A DNA stretch of 50,435 nt, from contig DATANR010000372.1 in assembly GCA_036266155.1 (NCBI GenBank), positions 1 through 50,435 on the forward strand, given 5' to 3'. Below the pieces are notes generated by a model that saw only the letters and a list, made by a program, of their open reading frames with translations, was not told where the DNA came from and made no database searches. Shown here piece after piece: positions 27,325 to 35,900 of the stretch. The DNA is from SIAJ01 sp036266155 (lineage in GTDB: Bacteria; Planctomycetota; Planctomycetia; Gemmatales; Gemmataceae). The position numbers and the translations under genes were made by a program. Position 1 is the first letter of the stretch, and every line of letters begins with the position of its first letter.

Positions 27325-27441
27325 GTCTTGATTCCACGACTTAGGTTTTGCAAATTCAGCGGAATAACAAATACAATATTTTCAGCGTGCCTCAGAAACG
27401 CTAACTTTTAAGGCGCTTTTCCGCCTACGCGGCGGTATGTT

Positions 27442-27963
27442 CTATTTCACCTTGGCACCATAGGCTGGTTCTTCTGCGTCATCCTCATCGCAAGGTGTCA
27501 AATCTCGTCCGAGAATGATCCTCACATCGACATCATGATCCGTATGGTTGAGAAATGTGATCTTTTCCAGTTCCTTCTGATTAGCGCCGAAAAGCAGATC
27601 GATTTGGCCGTCCGTATAGATCAACGTGTCGGTCAGATCCACTGGTTCACCGTTATTCTTCTCTTTGTTGTCTCCGTTCGGGTCGGAGGTATAAAACTTG
27701 AATCCTTTATTCAGGATGACTTCGGGCTTCTCGTCCTTACCCTCAATTGGCTGCGGCACCGGTTTGAGAAGCAGGAACTTCAGAAGCTTCTGCAGACCAC
27801 CTTCCACGCGAAAGCACTTCTTGCACCCGGGGGCGTTTTTCGGGACTGTGACCGTCGTGTCGCACGCCGAATCAACCGTGATGGTACGTGAAAGGGCTGG
27901 AGTAGTGAGTACCCGGTCATCGAGCTTCACGGTCGTTTCGATGACCAGTTTCTGCGTGCTCAT
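27442..27963 (-). CDS. Uncharacterised protein upstream of the sheath gene
   Basis: 173 residues; I do not recognise a family. It is strand-rich, begins LVIETTVKLDDRVLTTPALS, has a CKKC motif (residues about 47-50) and ends in an acidic tail (TPCDEDDAEEPAYGAKVK). The segment ITFLNHTDHDVDVRIILGRD looks like an Ig- or jelly-roll-type strand pair. It lies 117 nt before the sheath gene on the same strand, so it may be the first gene of the structural operon. A role as a small surface or chaperone protein is possible; nothing in the sequence decides. Confidence 0.65.
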   Translation of the reverse strand: MSTQKLVIETTVKLDDRVLTTPALSRTITVDSACDTTVTVPKNAPGCKKCFRVEGGLQKLLKFLLLKPVPQPIEGKDEKPEVILNKGFKFYTSDPNGDNKEKNNGEPVDLTDTLIYTDGQIDLLFGANQKELEKITFLNHTDHDVDVRIILGRDLTPCDEDDAEEPAYGAKVK

Positions 27964-28089
27964 GGGATCCCTTTTGCAAAGAATTTCTGACTGAAGAAAG
28001 GCAATTGGGATGAGATTAAAGGATAAATGCGATGACGCTAGGGACGCCGGAGGGAATCCTTGGGGAACCGAACAGATGGCTTGATTGGA

Positions 28090-28968
28090 CTAACTCTCCG
28101 GCCGCGCAAGCGCCGCCGCCCCCACCCAATCCCGCTTGATCGCCGTCCAGAAGTCAGTGGCAAGTTGATTCGTCACGAATTTGTAAGGCAGCCAGCCGTA
28201 GCCATCATCGCCCCAAGCGGCACCCCAGGAATTGCGGAACAGCAGGGCTCCCGTGTCCGATGCGATGCGCCGGCTATCGTCGAAGCCGACTGCTAACACG
28301 GCGTGCCCGCCGCGGATGGAACCGAACTTTGGACGATACTCGATGTCCCCTTCAATCGTCAGCGTGCTGGGGACGGAAAACCCGAAGACTGCGACAAAGC
28401 CGGCGGCGAGGTACGCTTTCACAATTCGGAGCGTTGTGGCTCCATCGGCAGCGTCCAGGCGGAAATAGCGAATCGCCTCGTATTCTCGCGCAAATGCAAA
28501 CAAGAATGCGTCGGCCGGATCCAGATGAAAGCGGTCGGCACCATACGGCCAATATGGTTCCGGAGGCGAGCCGCAACGGGCCAGAGCTTTGAACGTTGTA
28601 CGCAGATCGGCGCTCGCATTGCCCGTCAAACGAAGCAGCTTTAACGTCAACTGATAAAGAAACAGTCGAGACGCGCCGAGCAGGCGTCCACAGGTGCGTG
28701 CTTCGAAATATTCGACGAGAGCAAGTACAGCAAAAGCGGTCGAAGTGTTGAGGCTTGCTTGATCGCGTGCGGGGGGAAAGTATTCACGCAGATCGACGGC
28801 CGTCGGCAACCGGCGTCGTCTGGAGTAAGGGCGCTCTAATTTCCACAGCAACTTGCGAACGGCGGCATGTCCCGGCTCAAAATCACGGAAGTCCTTGAGA
28901 TCACGCTGCCAGCCCATGCCTCGGGATTCGAACCCCTCCATCAACAACCTCTTGTCCAGCGCGGGCAA
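28090..28968 (-). CDS. C1 papain-like protein with catalytic Cys replaced by Ser
   Basis: 292 residues with the layout of bacterial C1-family peptidases: PTAVDLREYFPPARDQASLN (approach to the active site), EYFEARTCGRLLGASRLFLY, GGHAVLAVGFDD (His) and FRNSWGAAWGDDGYGWLPY (Asn). The oxyanion Gln (DQ), His and Asn are present, but the residue that should be the nucleophilic Cys in the DQGxLGSCTAF motif reads Ser (DQASLNTSTAF; codon TCG). It is therefore probably a pseudo-protease, or a serine variant. No signal peptide is seen. It lies 126 nt upstream of the gene before the sheath gene on the same strand. Whether it is an eCIS cargo, a scaffold or an unrelated neighbour cannot be decided from the sequence. 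Confidence 0.8.
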   Translation of the reverse strand: MPALDKRLLMEGFESRGMGWQRDLKDFRDFEPGHAAVRKLLWKLERPYSRRRRLPTAVDLREYFPPARDQASLNTSTAFAVLALVEYFEARTCGRLLGASRLFLYQLTLKLLRLTGNASADLRTTFKALARCGSPPEPYWPYGADRFHLDPADAFLFAFAREYEAIRYFRLDAADGATTLRIVKAYLAAGFVAVFGFSVPSTLTIEGDIEYRPKFGSIRGGHAVLAVGFDDSRRIASDTGALLFRNSWGAAWGDDGYGWLPYKFVTNQLATDFWTAIKRDWVGAAALARPES

Positions 28969-29052
28969 TCCGATTCCGTCAAGAAAACACGGAGGCCCTC
29001 CGCTGGAAAGGGAAAGTGCGGGGAAGCATCGAGGCGAAAGACAGCGCGTCAG

Positions 29053-29826
29053 CTAGGAAAGAGTCTCGTCGACGTCGACAAGGGTCCAGACGACACCTTC
29101 CCCGGTGCCGTCGCCGCTGAAGCGGATCAGGCGCGCCCGGTGGTTCCGATTCAGGCACTTGATCGTATCGTGCAGCCGGCATTTGGGGTCTTGATTCAAC
29201 TTCTGCGGCAACGGATCATCAATCCGCGTTGGCCATCCGTCTTCTTCAAATGCCATTAGGATTGTTTCCTGGTTCGCTGCGAGGCATTTGAATTGCTTTA
29301 CGATCCATTGTCCATAGCGAAGCACTTTCTGGTCTCGGTCCCAGCTTGGCCTTTTCTTGCCGACGTCGGCGGCGTCCATCCCACGAATGGCAGGTTCTGC
29401 AACAGAGGCCAGCTGAGCAGATTCCAATTGCAACTGCGAAGCAGCAGCCCGCGTTTTCGTTAAAAGCTGCAACGCCAGTGCGGCTCCAGACGAAGTCAAT
29501 ACGAAGCAATCATTTGTACCGTCAACGTTCTGGCTCGAAACAGACGATAGTTTGCCACTTCCTGAAGGCGGTGTCTTGCAGGTACACTCGACATACTGGC
29601 GGGCAAGTAGCCAGCGAAGGTCGATTGCCGACAAACCTGCGTGGTACAGCGCATCACACTCAACTGCGAATTCACAATTGTCGATGTCCAGATCTCGTGC
29701 ATATTCGAAAGCTCGCCATAAGAGCGCTAGTCCGCCCTTGAGCATTTCTTTCACTTCATGTGGGATTTCGCCGCTAGATCCATCTGGCGGTGGCACGCCG
29801 TTCAACTTTGGTTTGAAGCGCTTCAT
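29053..29826 (-). CDS. Planctomycete-style hypothetical protein
   Basis: 257 residues from the ATG at 29826 (KRFKPKLNG); an earlier in-frame ATG at 29883 is possible and neither has a clear ribosome binding site. The C-terminal ~75 residues (MAFEEDGWPTRIDDPLP, then CRLHDTIKCLNRNHRARLIR, FSGDGTGEGVVWTLVD) form a compact domain that I recall as frequent in hypothetical proteins of Planctomycetes. It looks like a small DNA- or RNA-binding winged-helix-like unit, but that is a guess. The N-terminal half includes an Ala-rich helix (ALALQLLTKTRAAASQLQLE). No link to the eCIS genes beyond strand and position is visible. Confidence 0.7.
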   Translation of the reverse strand: MKRFKPKLNGVPPPDGSSGEIPHEVKEMLKGGLALLWRAFEYARDLDIDNCEFAVECDALYHAGLSAIDLRWLLARQYVECTCKTPPSGSGKLSSVSSQNVDGTNDCFVLTSSGAALALQLLTKTRAAASQLQLESAQLASVAEPAIRGMDAADVGKKRPSWDRDQKVLRYGQWIVKQFKCLAANQETILMAFEEDGWPTRIDDPLPQKLNQDPKCRLHDTIKCLNRNHRARLIRFSGDGTGEGVVWTLVDVDETLS

Positions 29827-30672
29827 CGTGCAATTCTGGCTTGTGGTTCGAATTCGCCCCGTGAGCTTTAGCCAATGGTGCAATCAGCCATGTCGGAAAC
29901 CAGAAGAGGCAGTCCTACTTAAACACTGCCCTCGCGTCAGCAACGGACCATCGTGCCGGTCAGACGATCGCCCCGCTTCGATAAATGCCGCAATCATAAA
30001 GCCGTGTCCTGATTAACGAGTTACTTATCGTACTGTTTCCAGGCGCGCCGCATCTTGCTGACCCGCCCAGGAAGTTATTCGAGGAGTTCAATGTCAGCTG
30101 ATCGTAGGATCCAACACCGAGCTCAAGGTAGGTTGGATTGCCAAATAGAGTCGACGCATGGTGTACAAAAACATTTCGGGGAGATGGAATGTAACAACCC
30201 AGCCAAGACCCTGGGCAGACAACGGGCCCGCATACCAGCTGCTGATTCGTAGGCGGAGCCCGATGCGCGCGGCCGCCGACCAAAGCAATGGATCGATGAG
30301 TGGGCATCGGCGCTGGTCTACATTAGTGTGGGCCAAAATGCAACGACACATCATGCAAGCGAATGTTTGATGATGTGAGCCAATCAATGCTATTGGAAGA
30401 TACACATTTTTGGCAAGAAGGTGACCTACTTTTTTGAAATTCGGGCGATAGCTGAGCAATCCATGCCCGATCACATTGAGCTACCGACGTCGTTTCCGAC
30501 GATCTCGCTCTGCCATACGCGCTCACCTACCATTGGGGCATTCGTTGATTCGGTTGTCAGAGAGGTGGTGAATACGGCAAGCTGAGAGACACTGACCGCA
30601 TCCACATACGTCGGACCACTCGGAGAACAACCTCTCCGATGGCTCCGCGCCCAACACAGTCGGTTACCCATC
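29827..30672. other. Gene-poor stretch between hypothetical gene and HerA cassette
   Basis: About 850 nt with only short overlapping frames on both strands, none with a recognisable domain, convincing start or codon pattern. The region is richer in A and T than its flanks. I see no tRNA, no long inverted repeat and no clear terminator hairpin. It may contain the promoter for the gene at 29053-29826 and the 3' untranslated end of the HerA gene, and could be decayed coding sequence or an old insertion boundary. Confidence 0.5.
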
Positions 30673-32592
30673 TTAATCGACGAGGCGAAGTTCCGCCGGC
30701 GCCGGATCGATAGCGACGAGTAGTGGCCTCGTCATGTGCGGGAAGGAGACGATTGCCTGGCCGGGTGCCAGGCCGGGCAGGCGGTTCCACAGGCTGTCAT
30801 CGATGCCGCTCACGGTCTTCCGTAACGCGCCCGCCACTTGCGGGTCCGTGATCTTATGCAGGATGTATGAGTTCACGAGACCGAATATCTGTCGCGGCAG
30901 GTGCTGCGGCAACTGCGTGACAAAGACGAGCCCAAGCCATCGTTTGCGGCCGCGCTTGGCAATGCGGGCGATCTGTTGGAAGAGGATGTCCATCTTGTCG
31001 ATGCGCTCGGCACTCAAAAACTCGTGTGCCTCCTCAATGACGATCAGCGTGCGCGTTGGTGGCGCGGCCTTGGGATTTGATTTCTTGGCCTTTTCAAACG
31101 TCTGATACGCGTCTTCTTGCGCATCCTGCAAACCGCTGAGCGTGTCCGCGATCACAATATTGTTCAACTCCGACATGCCCGAGTCTGAAAGATCGATGAT
31201 GGACACGACACCCGGCGCCAACAGGTTCTTGAAAATCACTGGGTCCACGCCATCCGTATCGAAAACCTTAAGACGGTTGAGTCGTGCCAGGCGGCCGATC
31301 AGCGCACGCCAGGAAACCGCGCTGTCCATACGGCCGGCCGCATGGACCCGTGTACTCAATGCTCGAAGGCCTTCCGCAGTTGAAAGCTTGCCGTTGTAGG
31401 GTTTGAATTCCACGGTCGGCTCTTCACCCTTCGCGCGACTTTCTTTCTTCGGTGCGTCGGCAACCGCGAGGCACGCACCGACGACGTCCATGAGGAGCGA
31501 CAGCGTCATCCGTGGATAGCCGCGTTCGAACTCGTCGTTCTCAATGGCCAGGCGTTCTTGCTCGACATTGCCCTTAACCGGAAAGATGCTCAAGTCACGC
31601 ATAATCTCCTTGGCGATGTCGTACGCCTTCATGAAACGCTGCTGCTGAGCCTCACTGAGGCCAAGGATCTCGGCGGCGGCGTAGGGCGAGAGCCGCGCGA
31701 ACTGCAGCTTAAACGGCCGAACGTTCGGATGCCCAGGGTTGGCCGTTTCCCGTCCGACAAGGTGGTACACCGTCATCTTGTCGGCGCTGATTCCTTTGGG
31801 CTCCAGTCCTTGTTGAGCCAGCGCCGCACGCATGCGTTGATTGCTCGTCGGCTCGTGAAGGTGCGTGTATTCGCCTTCCACATCAAGAAGCACAATGGCC
31901 ATGTTGGCTGCCTGTGCCTGCTGCACAAGGCGAGCGATCGTCGTCGATTTGCCGCCGCCGGTCGTGCCCAGGACGGCCGTATGCCGGGGCAGCACAGACT
32001 TCACATTGGACGGCACGCTGACCGAAACATTGCGATAGCCGACGACGGTGCCCAGCTGAATGTCGCCGGCCGTCTTCAAGACCTTGGCCGATTCCTCATC
32101 CGACAGGGCAAATACCAAACTGTTTGGCAGCGGCCGCAAGCGTGGCGGACACAGAGTGCCGTCCGCGAGTTCTTCTCCCAGGATCGCGACCTGGATGCGC
32201 CCGTGAAAAGGAGGCTGGTAGTCGCCGCCCCGGGTCGCCACGGTTACGAGGAGATGCGAATCGGCGCGCAGACTATCGGGCTCCGCGAATGGGCCCGCCG
32301 TGACGATGCCGAGGTACGTTTTGCCGTCGCCACCCTTCCGACTCCGAATGCGCACGAGCGATTGCGACGGCGCCGTTTGCGCATTAGCTCGCGGCAAGAG
32401 AACGGTGACCGTGTTGTCCTCGCTGCCCGGCAAATCGAACATCGTGGTGCCAATCGCGCCTTGGAGTTCCGGATCCGGCACGATTGGACCGCCGACGCTG
32501 GCAATGTCGGCGTCGACACGCTCTGCCAAGCTCTTCACGTCGGCAACTGGCTTCGCGGCGAGGTGGCCGTTGGTTCGCGTTAGTTCGGGCAT
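30673..32592 (-). CDS. HerA-type ATPase (DUF87/FtsK-HerA superfamily)
   Basis: 639 residues. After an N-terminal beta-rich region (HAS-barrel-like; FHGRIQVAILGEEL, GTVVGYRNVSVSVPSNVKSV) comes Walker A GTTGGGKS at 209-216, the motif VLLDVEGEY at 234-242 and, near residue 505, the Walker B LIVIEEAHEF. The segment QIARIAKRGRKRWLGLVFVTQLP carries the arginine and sensor residues expected in HerA. HerA proteins form hexameric rings that translocate along double-stranded DNA and usually work with a nuclease partner. That partner is likely the next gene upstream (32608-33882), 15 nt away. HerA-nuclease pairs are known both in repair and in anti-phage systems. Domain call is firm; biological role is inferred from the neighbourhood. 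Confidence 0.9.
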   Translation of the reverse strand: MPELTRTNGHLAAKPVADVKSLAERVDADIASVGGPIVPDPELQGAIGTTMFDLPGSEDNTVTVLLPRANAQTAPSQSLVRIRSRKGGDGKTYLGIVTAGPFAEPDSLRADSHLLVTVATRGGDYQPPFHGRIQVAILGEELADGTLCPPRLRPLPNSLVFALSDEESAKVLKTAGDIQLGTVVGYRNVSVSVPSNVKSVLPRHTAVLGTTGGGKSTTIARLVQQAQAANMAIVLLDVEGEYTHLHEPTSNQRMRAALAQQGLEPKGISADKMTVYHLVGRETANPGHPNVRPFKLQFARLSPYAAAEILGLSEAQQQRFMKAYDIAKEIMRDLSIFPVKGNVEQERLAIENDEFERGYPRMTLSLLMDVVGACLAVADAPKKESRAKGEEPTVEFKPYNGKLSTAEGLRALSTRVHAAGRMDSAVSWRALIGRLARLNRLKVFDTDGVDPVIFKNLLAPGVVSIIDLSDSGMSELNNIVIADTLSGLQDAQEDAYQTFEKAKKSNPKAAPPTRTLIVIEEAHEFLSAERIDKMDILFQQIARIAKRGRKRWLGLVFVTQLPQHLPRQIFGLVNSYILHKITDPQVAGALRKTVSGIDDSLWNRLPGLAPGQAIVSFPHMTRPLLVAIDPAPAELRLVD

Positions 32593-32607
32593 TGCAACTC
32601 TCCGACG

Positions 32608-33882
32608 TTAGCGATTCGATCGACTGGCGGCATAGCGCCACGGCACGCCGGCGGCCGCGTAAGCGTTGCTTGCCAATCCTTCCAAACTGTCGCCGAATAC
32701 CGAGCGACAAACGTGATGCGCCATCTCAACAAGCATGGGCGAACCGCGTTGTTCTTGCAACATGCTGTCGGCCAACACCATGTGGGCCGCATGATGGGCG
32801 TGATCGACATGAGCGTAAAACAACTGGGCGGGCGACACGCGCGTCGCGCGAAACAGGCCGACGACAATTCGGGATGCGACGCGTTGGATGACGCGAGGAA
32901 TCCATTCCGTTGACGGGATGGCTTCGTCGTCCCAGTGCAATCCCCCAGCCGATTGAATGGCAAACCGCTTTTGATGCAGCCAGTGTTCGAGTTGCTCGTC
33001 CAAGGTTCCGACGATCGCATACTCCATCGGCCTGAGTGCATGGCCGATTGTCAATAACACGCGCTCGCGCGGCTCTTGAGCCACATACACGAACTGCTGC
33101 TTGCGCTCGACCAACTCGCGGACGACGTTGGTTCCCGCAACCATCAAATCCAGATTCGAGCCGCCGGTCAACAACTCATAGGAAATTGGGTTGCCATGGC
33201 CCATCACCCAGGGCGCCTTGGAATAGCGCAAGAGAATGGCGCGCTCGGCGTAGTCAAGCAGTGCCTTCTGCACCAGTTCGCCAAGGCCCTCTTCGGTGCG
33301 CCGCGATCTGCGTTCTAGGCTCGCGATGACTTCCTCAATGCGGTCGGCGCCCGATTGCTCCAGATCGCGGCGAAATAGTCGCTGTGCCCAGGTGCCCTGG
33401 TCGCCCTGATACGAGACCAAGGCGACACCAATCTGGTAGATGGTCAGCGGCAACGTGTCGTGAACCAGAATCGCGCCGTCGCATGCTTCCATGCCGCCGC
33501 GAAACAGCAGTTCCGCGTGAATCTTGCGAATCAACTCGTCGTTGGCACGATGCTCGCCGGCGCACGATGGCGCTCCCGAACGATCGCGAAGCTTGGGGAA
33601 CACTTGGTCGCGAATCTTCCTTTGAAGATCGGTCTCACGTTCGACGGCTTCGCGGACTTCGCGCTCAACGCGATCGTATTCTTGATCGAGGTCGCTGCCG
33701 AGCCGCCATTGCGACAAGTCGAGCACATGCTGAATGTCTTCGCCAAAACTGTTGAAGAAATCGTCCGCAGAGATGGAGGGGTCGTCCGCTGCGGGATCGC
33801 GCAAGGGGATCGTACCGTCCTGGATCAACGGGTCATCCGCGGTCGACATATCGCGAACATTGGCCACAATTCGCCTCTTCAA
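32608..33882 (-). CDS. Putative NurA-like nuclease partner of HerA
   Basis: 424 residues (another possible start, STADDPLIQDG, is at 33849). The protein has an acidic N-terminus, a coiled segment (EYDRVEREVREAVERETDLQ) and then ACDGAILVHDTLPLTIYQIG (Asp135-Gly136), which resembles the conserved Asp-Gly motif that opens NurA nuclease domains. The C-terminal part (VDHAHHAAHMVLADSM, RGSPMLVEMAHHVCRSVF) resembles the end of NurA-type proteins. The call depends heavily on its position directly in front of a HerA ATPase gene. The alternative is an unrelated regulatory or structural partner. Confidence is moderate because the metal-binding residues cannot be assigned with certainty by eye. Confidence 0.55.
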   Translation of the reverse strand: MKRRIVANVRDMSTADDPLIQDGTIPLRDPAADDPSISADDFFNSFGEDIQHVLDLSQWRLGSDLDQEYDRVEREVREAVERETDLQRKIRDQVFPKLRDRSGAPSCAGEHRANDELIRKIHAELLFRGGMEACDGAILVHDTLPLTIYQIGVALVSYQGDQGTWAQRLFRRDLEQSGADRIEEVIASLERRSRRTEEGLGELVQKALLDYAERAILLRYSKAPWVMGHGNPISYELLTGGSNLDLMVAGTNVVRELVERKQQFVYVAQEPRERVLLTIGHALRPMEYAIVGTLDEQLEHWLHQKRFAIQSAGGLHWDDEAIPSTEWIPRVIQRVASRIVVGLFRATRVSPAQLFYAHVDHAHHAAHMVLADSMLQEQRGSPMLVEMAHHVCRSVFGDSLEGLASNAYAAAGVPWRYAASRSNR

Positions 33883-33918
33883 CTATTCCGCTCATCGACC
33901 CCAAGTTCGACAGGCTCG

Positions 33919-34659
33919 TCAACCAACTCCACGAAGACGCATGAGCAACGGATCACGCTTCGCTGGCGGCACAAGCGCATCCGCATACTGATCTGCCTGT
34001 TTACTTGGCAAACCAAATTGCCGTGTGAGCAAGTTCACGAGTCTGGATCGTGTTGCTGGTTGTGGTTCGCCCTCGATAGCCGACAACACGCTATCGGCGG
34101 GCGCAAGCAGTTCATACGCCAAGCGATCTGCACATTTTTCGGCATCGGCAACTGAGCGTGAAGGCACGCCACTTCCGGCCTCGCGATCCATGAGATGAAC
34201 GTGAAAGCCGATCGGCGTTGTACTCAAGATCGCATGCAAGCGTTCGTGAGCGGTCGCCGGCCGCCGGCCATCCAGGACCTCGAGCGCCTTGGGCCCCAGC
34301 GATTTCTCGACGCGATGTCGCGGATGAAGATAGTCGCGCAGAAAGTGCGCGAGTTCGTGGGCCAGCGAGAAACGCTGCTCGTCCGGCAAATCGGTGCCGT
34401 CGATGAAGGCGAAGCCGTGGCCGCCGCGAGCCACCAGACACGCTCGCAATGGCTGGTCTGGCACGGTGCATTTGCAGTCGATGCCGTTGCGCTGAAGCCA
34501 GATGAGAATCGACGCGATCGTCGGCCGCGGTGGGAACACCACGGTTAACGGCACCGCAAGTGCGATCGGGCCGAGCAGCGTTCGTGGGAATGGTTCAGGC
34601 GCGCCGGCGTCGGACCAGAACGAAGCCGCGAGTTCGGCAACCCAGACGGGTATGGTCAT
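33919..34659 (-). CDS. ImmA/IrrE-family metallo-endopeptidase
   Basis: 246 residues. The zinc motif HELAH (within QRFSLAHELAHFLRDYLHPR) lies near residue 103, and ADRLAYELLAP further on supplies the third ligand region, as usual in ImmA/IrrE proteases. Such enzymes cleave an HTH repressor or regulator encoded next door to switch on a mobile element or stress response. Here the HTH gene immediately upstream overlaps this gene by 4 nt, so the pair is translationally coupled. A protease-controlled switch of the cassette is the natural reading but is inferred. Confidence 0.88.
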   Translation of the reverse strand: MTIPVWVAELAASFWSDAGAPEPFPRTLLGPIALAVPLTVVFPPRPTIASILIWLQRNGIDCKCTVPDQPLRACLVARGGHGFAFIDGTDLPDEQRFSLAHELAHFLRDYLHPRHRVEKSLGPKALEVLDGRRPATAHERLHAILSTTPIGFHVHLMDREAGSGVPSRSVADAEKCADRLAYELLAPADSVLSAIEGEPQPATRSRLVNLLTRQFGLPSKQADQYADALVPPAKRDPLLMRLRGVG

Positions 34660-35015
34660 GAGTCGCTCTCCGGCTTCGTCTCGTCTTCGTCGCGGGCGGC
34701 CAGCAACAGACCGTGATCGGTCGGTGTGTCGGGCCGCATTTTGAGAATGACCTCACCACGTCGAATCGCTTGCGCGAAAGCATCGCGATTCACTTCGAAG
34801 CGGGCCGCGATTTGGTGGACGTCATCCTTGAAGCGCGTCGGATCGGGTATGCGACAGAGCCGTAAGCGCGTTAGTGTTTCGCCCGTGCAGCCGAGCGCCT
34901 GAGCCAGGCGCGGTTCATCCAACCCCTCACTATCTGCATAGCGCCTCAAAGCGCAGGCCACGAAAAACGGATCGCTCTCTAGGCGGCGCGCGAGCGCCTC
35001 AAGATGATTCGCCAT
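34656..35015 (-). CDS. HTH (XRE-like) regulator paired with ImmA/IrrE protease
   Basis: 119 residues from the ATG at 35015, chosen because AGGAAGGAG lies just upstream and the longer frame from 35087 would overlap the sigma-like gene by 89 nt. The block LAQALGCTGETLTRLRLCRI resembles an HTH recognition region, followed by a helical tail (DDVHQIAARFEVNRDAFAQA) and an acidic end. It overlaps the upstream gene by 17 nt and the downstream protease gene by 4 nt. It is the likely substrate or antitoxin-like partner of the ImmA/IrrE protease. Confidence 0.72.
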   Translation of the reverse strand: MANHLEALARRLESDPFFVACALRRYADSEGLDEPRLAQALGCTGETLTRLRLCRIPDPTRFKDDVHQIAARFEVNRDAFAQAIRRGEVILKMRPDTPTDHGLLLAARDEDETKPESDS

Positions 35016-35829
35016 GGCGGCTCCTTCCTCGGGTAATGCGGCGTTGCAGCTTGTCCTTGACTTGCTTGACGAGCCGGCGTTGCTCATCGATCTCTAGGTG
35101 TCCGATTCCCAGGACATCCGCGTACGGCTCAGTGCTCCGTTCGCATTCCAACAGCAAATCAAGACACCGTAACTCTTCGGCCGTCAGTCCGTCACGCAAC
35201 GCGGGCATGATTTCGTTGCGAATCAACTCCACGTCCTCTTCGAGAACCAATTGGTCCGCTGGATCGTCGGTCACGCTCAGTACTTTCCCACCATCGGGCG
35301 CAACTTCGACAGCGGCGAGTGAAATATTTCGTGCGGTCCAGCGCTGTTGTTTGGCCAACACGTTCTTGAGGTCTGCGCTGGCCGACATTTGCAGATACGC
35401 GACCAGGCTTAGCTCTGTGTCGCCGCGATATGACTCGGGTCTTTTCATCAAGCTGACCAACGCGTCACCGGCGGCTTCGGTAATGAAATCATCCGGGATC
35501 GAGCGTAAGTTTTTGCGCCGGAGCCAGTCGACGAGATGCTGCAGGTAGGCATCCGCCAGGTCGCTGGGCGCGACGGGGTCGCGCTCCACCAAGCGGCGAT
35601 GGAGATCGCGCTCCTCTTCCGGAGTCGGCAATTCGTGTGGCGCCCGCGGCATGGCGGACCGAGTCGGAAAGCGACTTGGCGGGTCGAGAGGTTCGTGACC
35701 GGTGCCGAGCGATTGCCCATCATCCTGTCGCGGCGACTCCAGCATAGCCGTTCGTCGTTTCCGTGTCACCAGTGAGTCGGACGAAATTCGCCAACCCATT
35801 TCGACGAATCTGCAATTTCGTTCACTCAT
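34999..35829 (-). CDS. Sigma-70-family-like RNA polymerase sigma factor
   Basis: 276 residues from 35829; later starts at 35745 and 35652 are possible and the first ~70 residues look poorly conserved. Region 2-like segment: AYLQHLVDWLRRKNLRSIPD followed by AAGDALVSLMKRPESYRGDTELSLVAYLQMSASADLKN. Region 4-like segment: LTAEELRCLDLLLECERSTEPYADVLGIGH followed by a helix EIDEQRRLVKQVKDKLQRRI. The gene is the first of the five-gene minus-strand cassette and is divergent from the DUF2130 gene across 71 nt. It could drive expression of the cassette. An alternative is a sigma-like regulator that no longer binds core polymerase. Confidence 0.7.
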   Translation of the reverse strand: MSERNCRFVEMGWRISSDSLVTRKRRTAMLESPRQDDGQSLGTGHEPLDPPSRFPTRSAMPRAPHELPTPEEERDLHRRLVERDPVAPSDLADAYLQHLVDWLRRKNLRSIPDDFITEAAGDALVSLMKRPESYRGDTELSLVAYLQMSASADLKNVLAKQQRWTARNISLAAVEVAPDGGKVLSVTDDPADQLVLEEDVELIRNEIMPALRDGLTAEELRCLDLLLECERSTEPYADVLGIGHLEIDEQRRLVKQVKDKLQRRITRGRSRHGESS

Positions 35830-35900
35830 TTCTGTCGCACTTTCCCGAGCAGTGCGGAATCAATTCTCAGAACGATTCAATCCTCCAAGCGAGACGCACC

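Noticed and set aside
29960..30474. Several 60-126-codon frames in the gap before the HerA gene
   Set aside because: They overlap each other in different frames, have no ribosome binding sites or domains, and show atypical composition.
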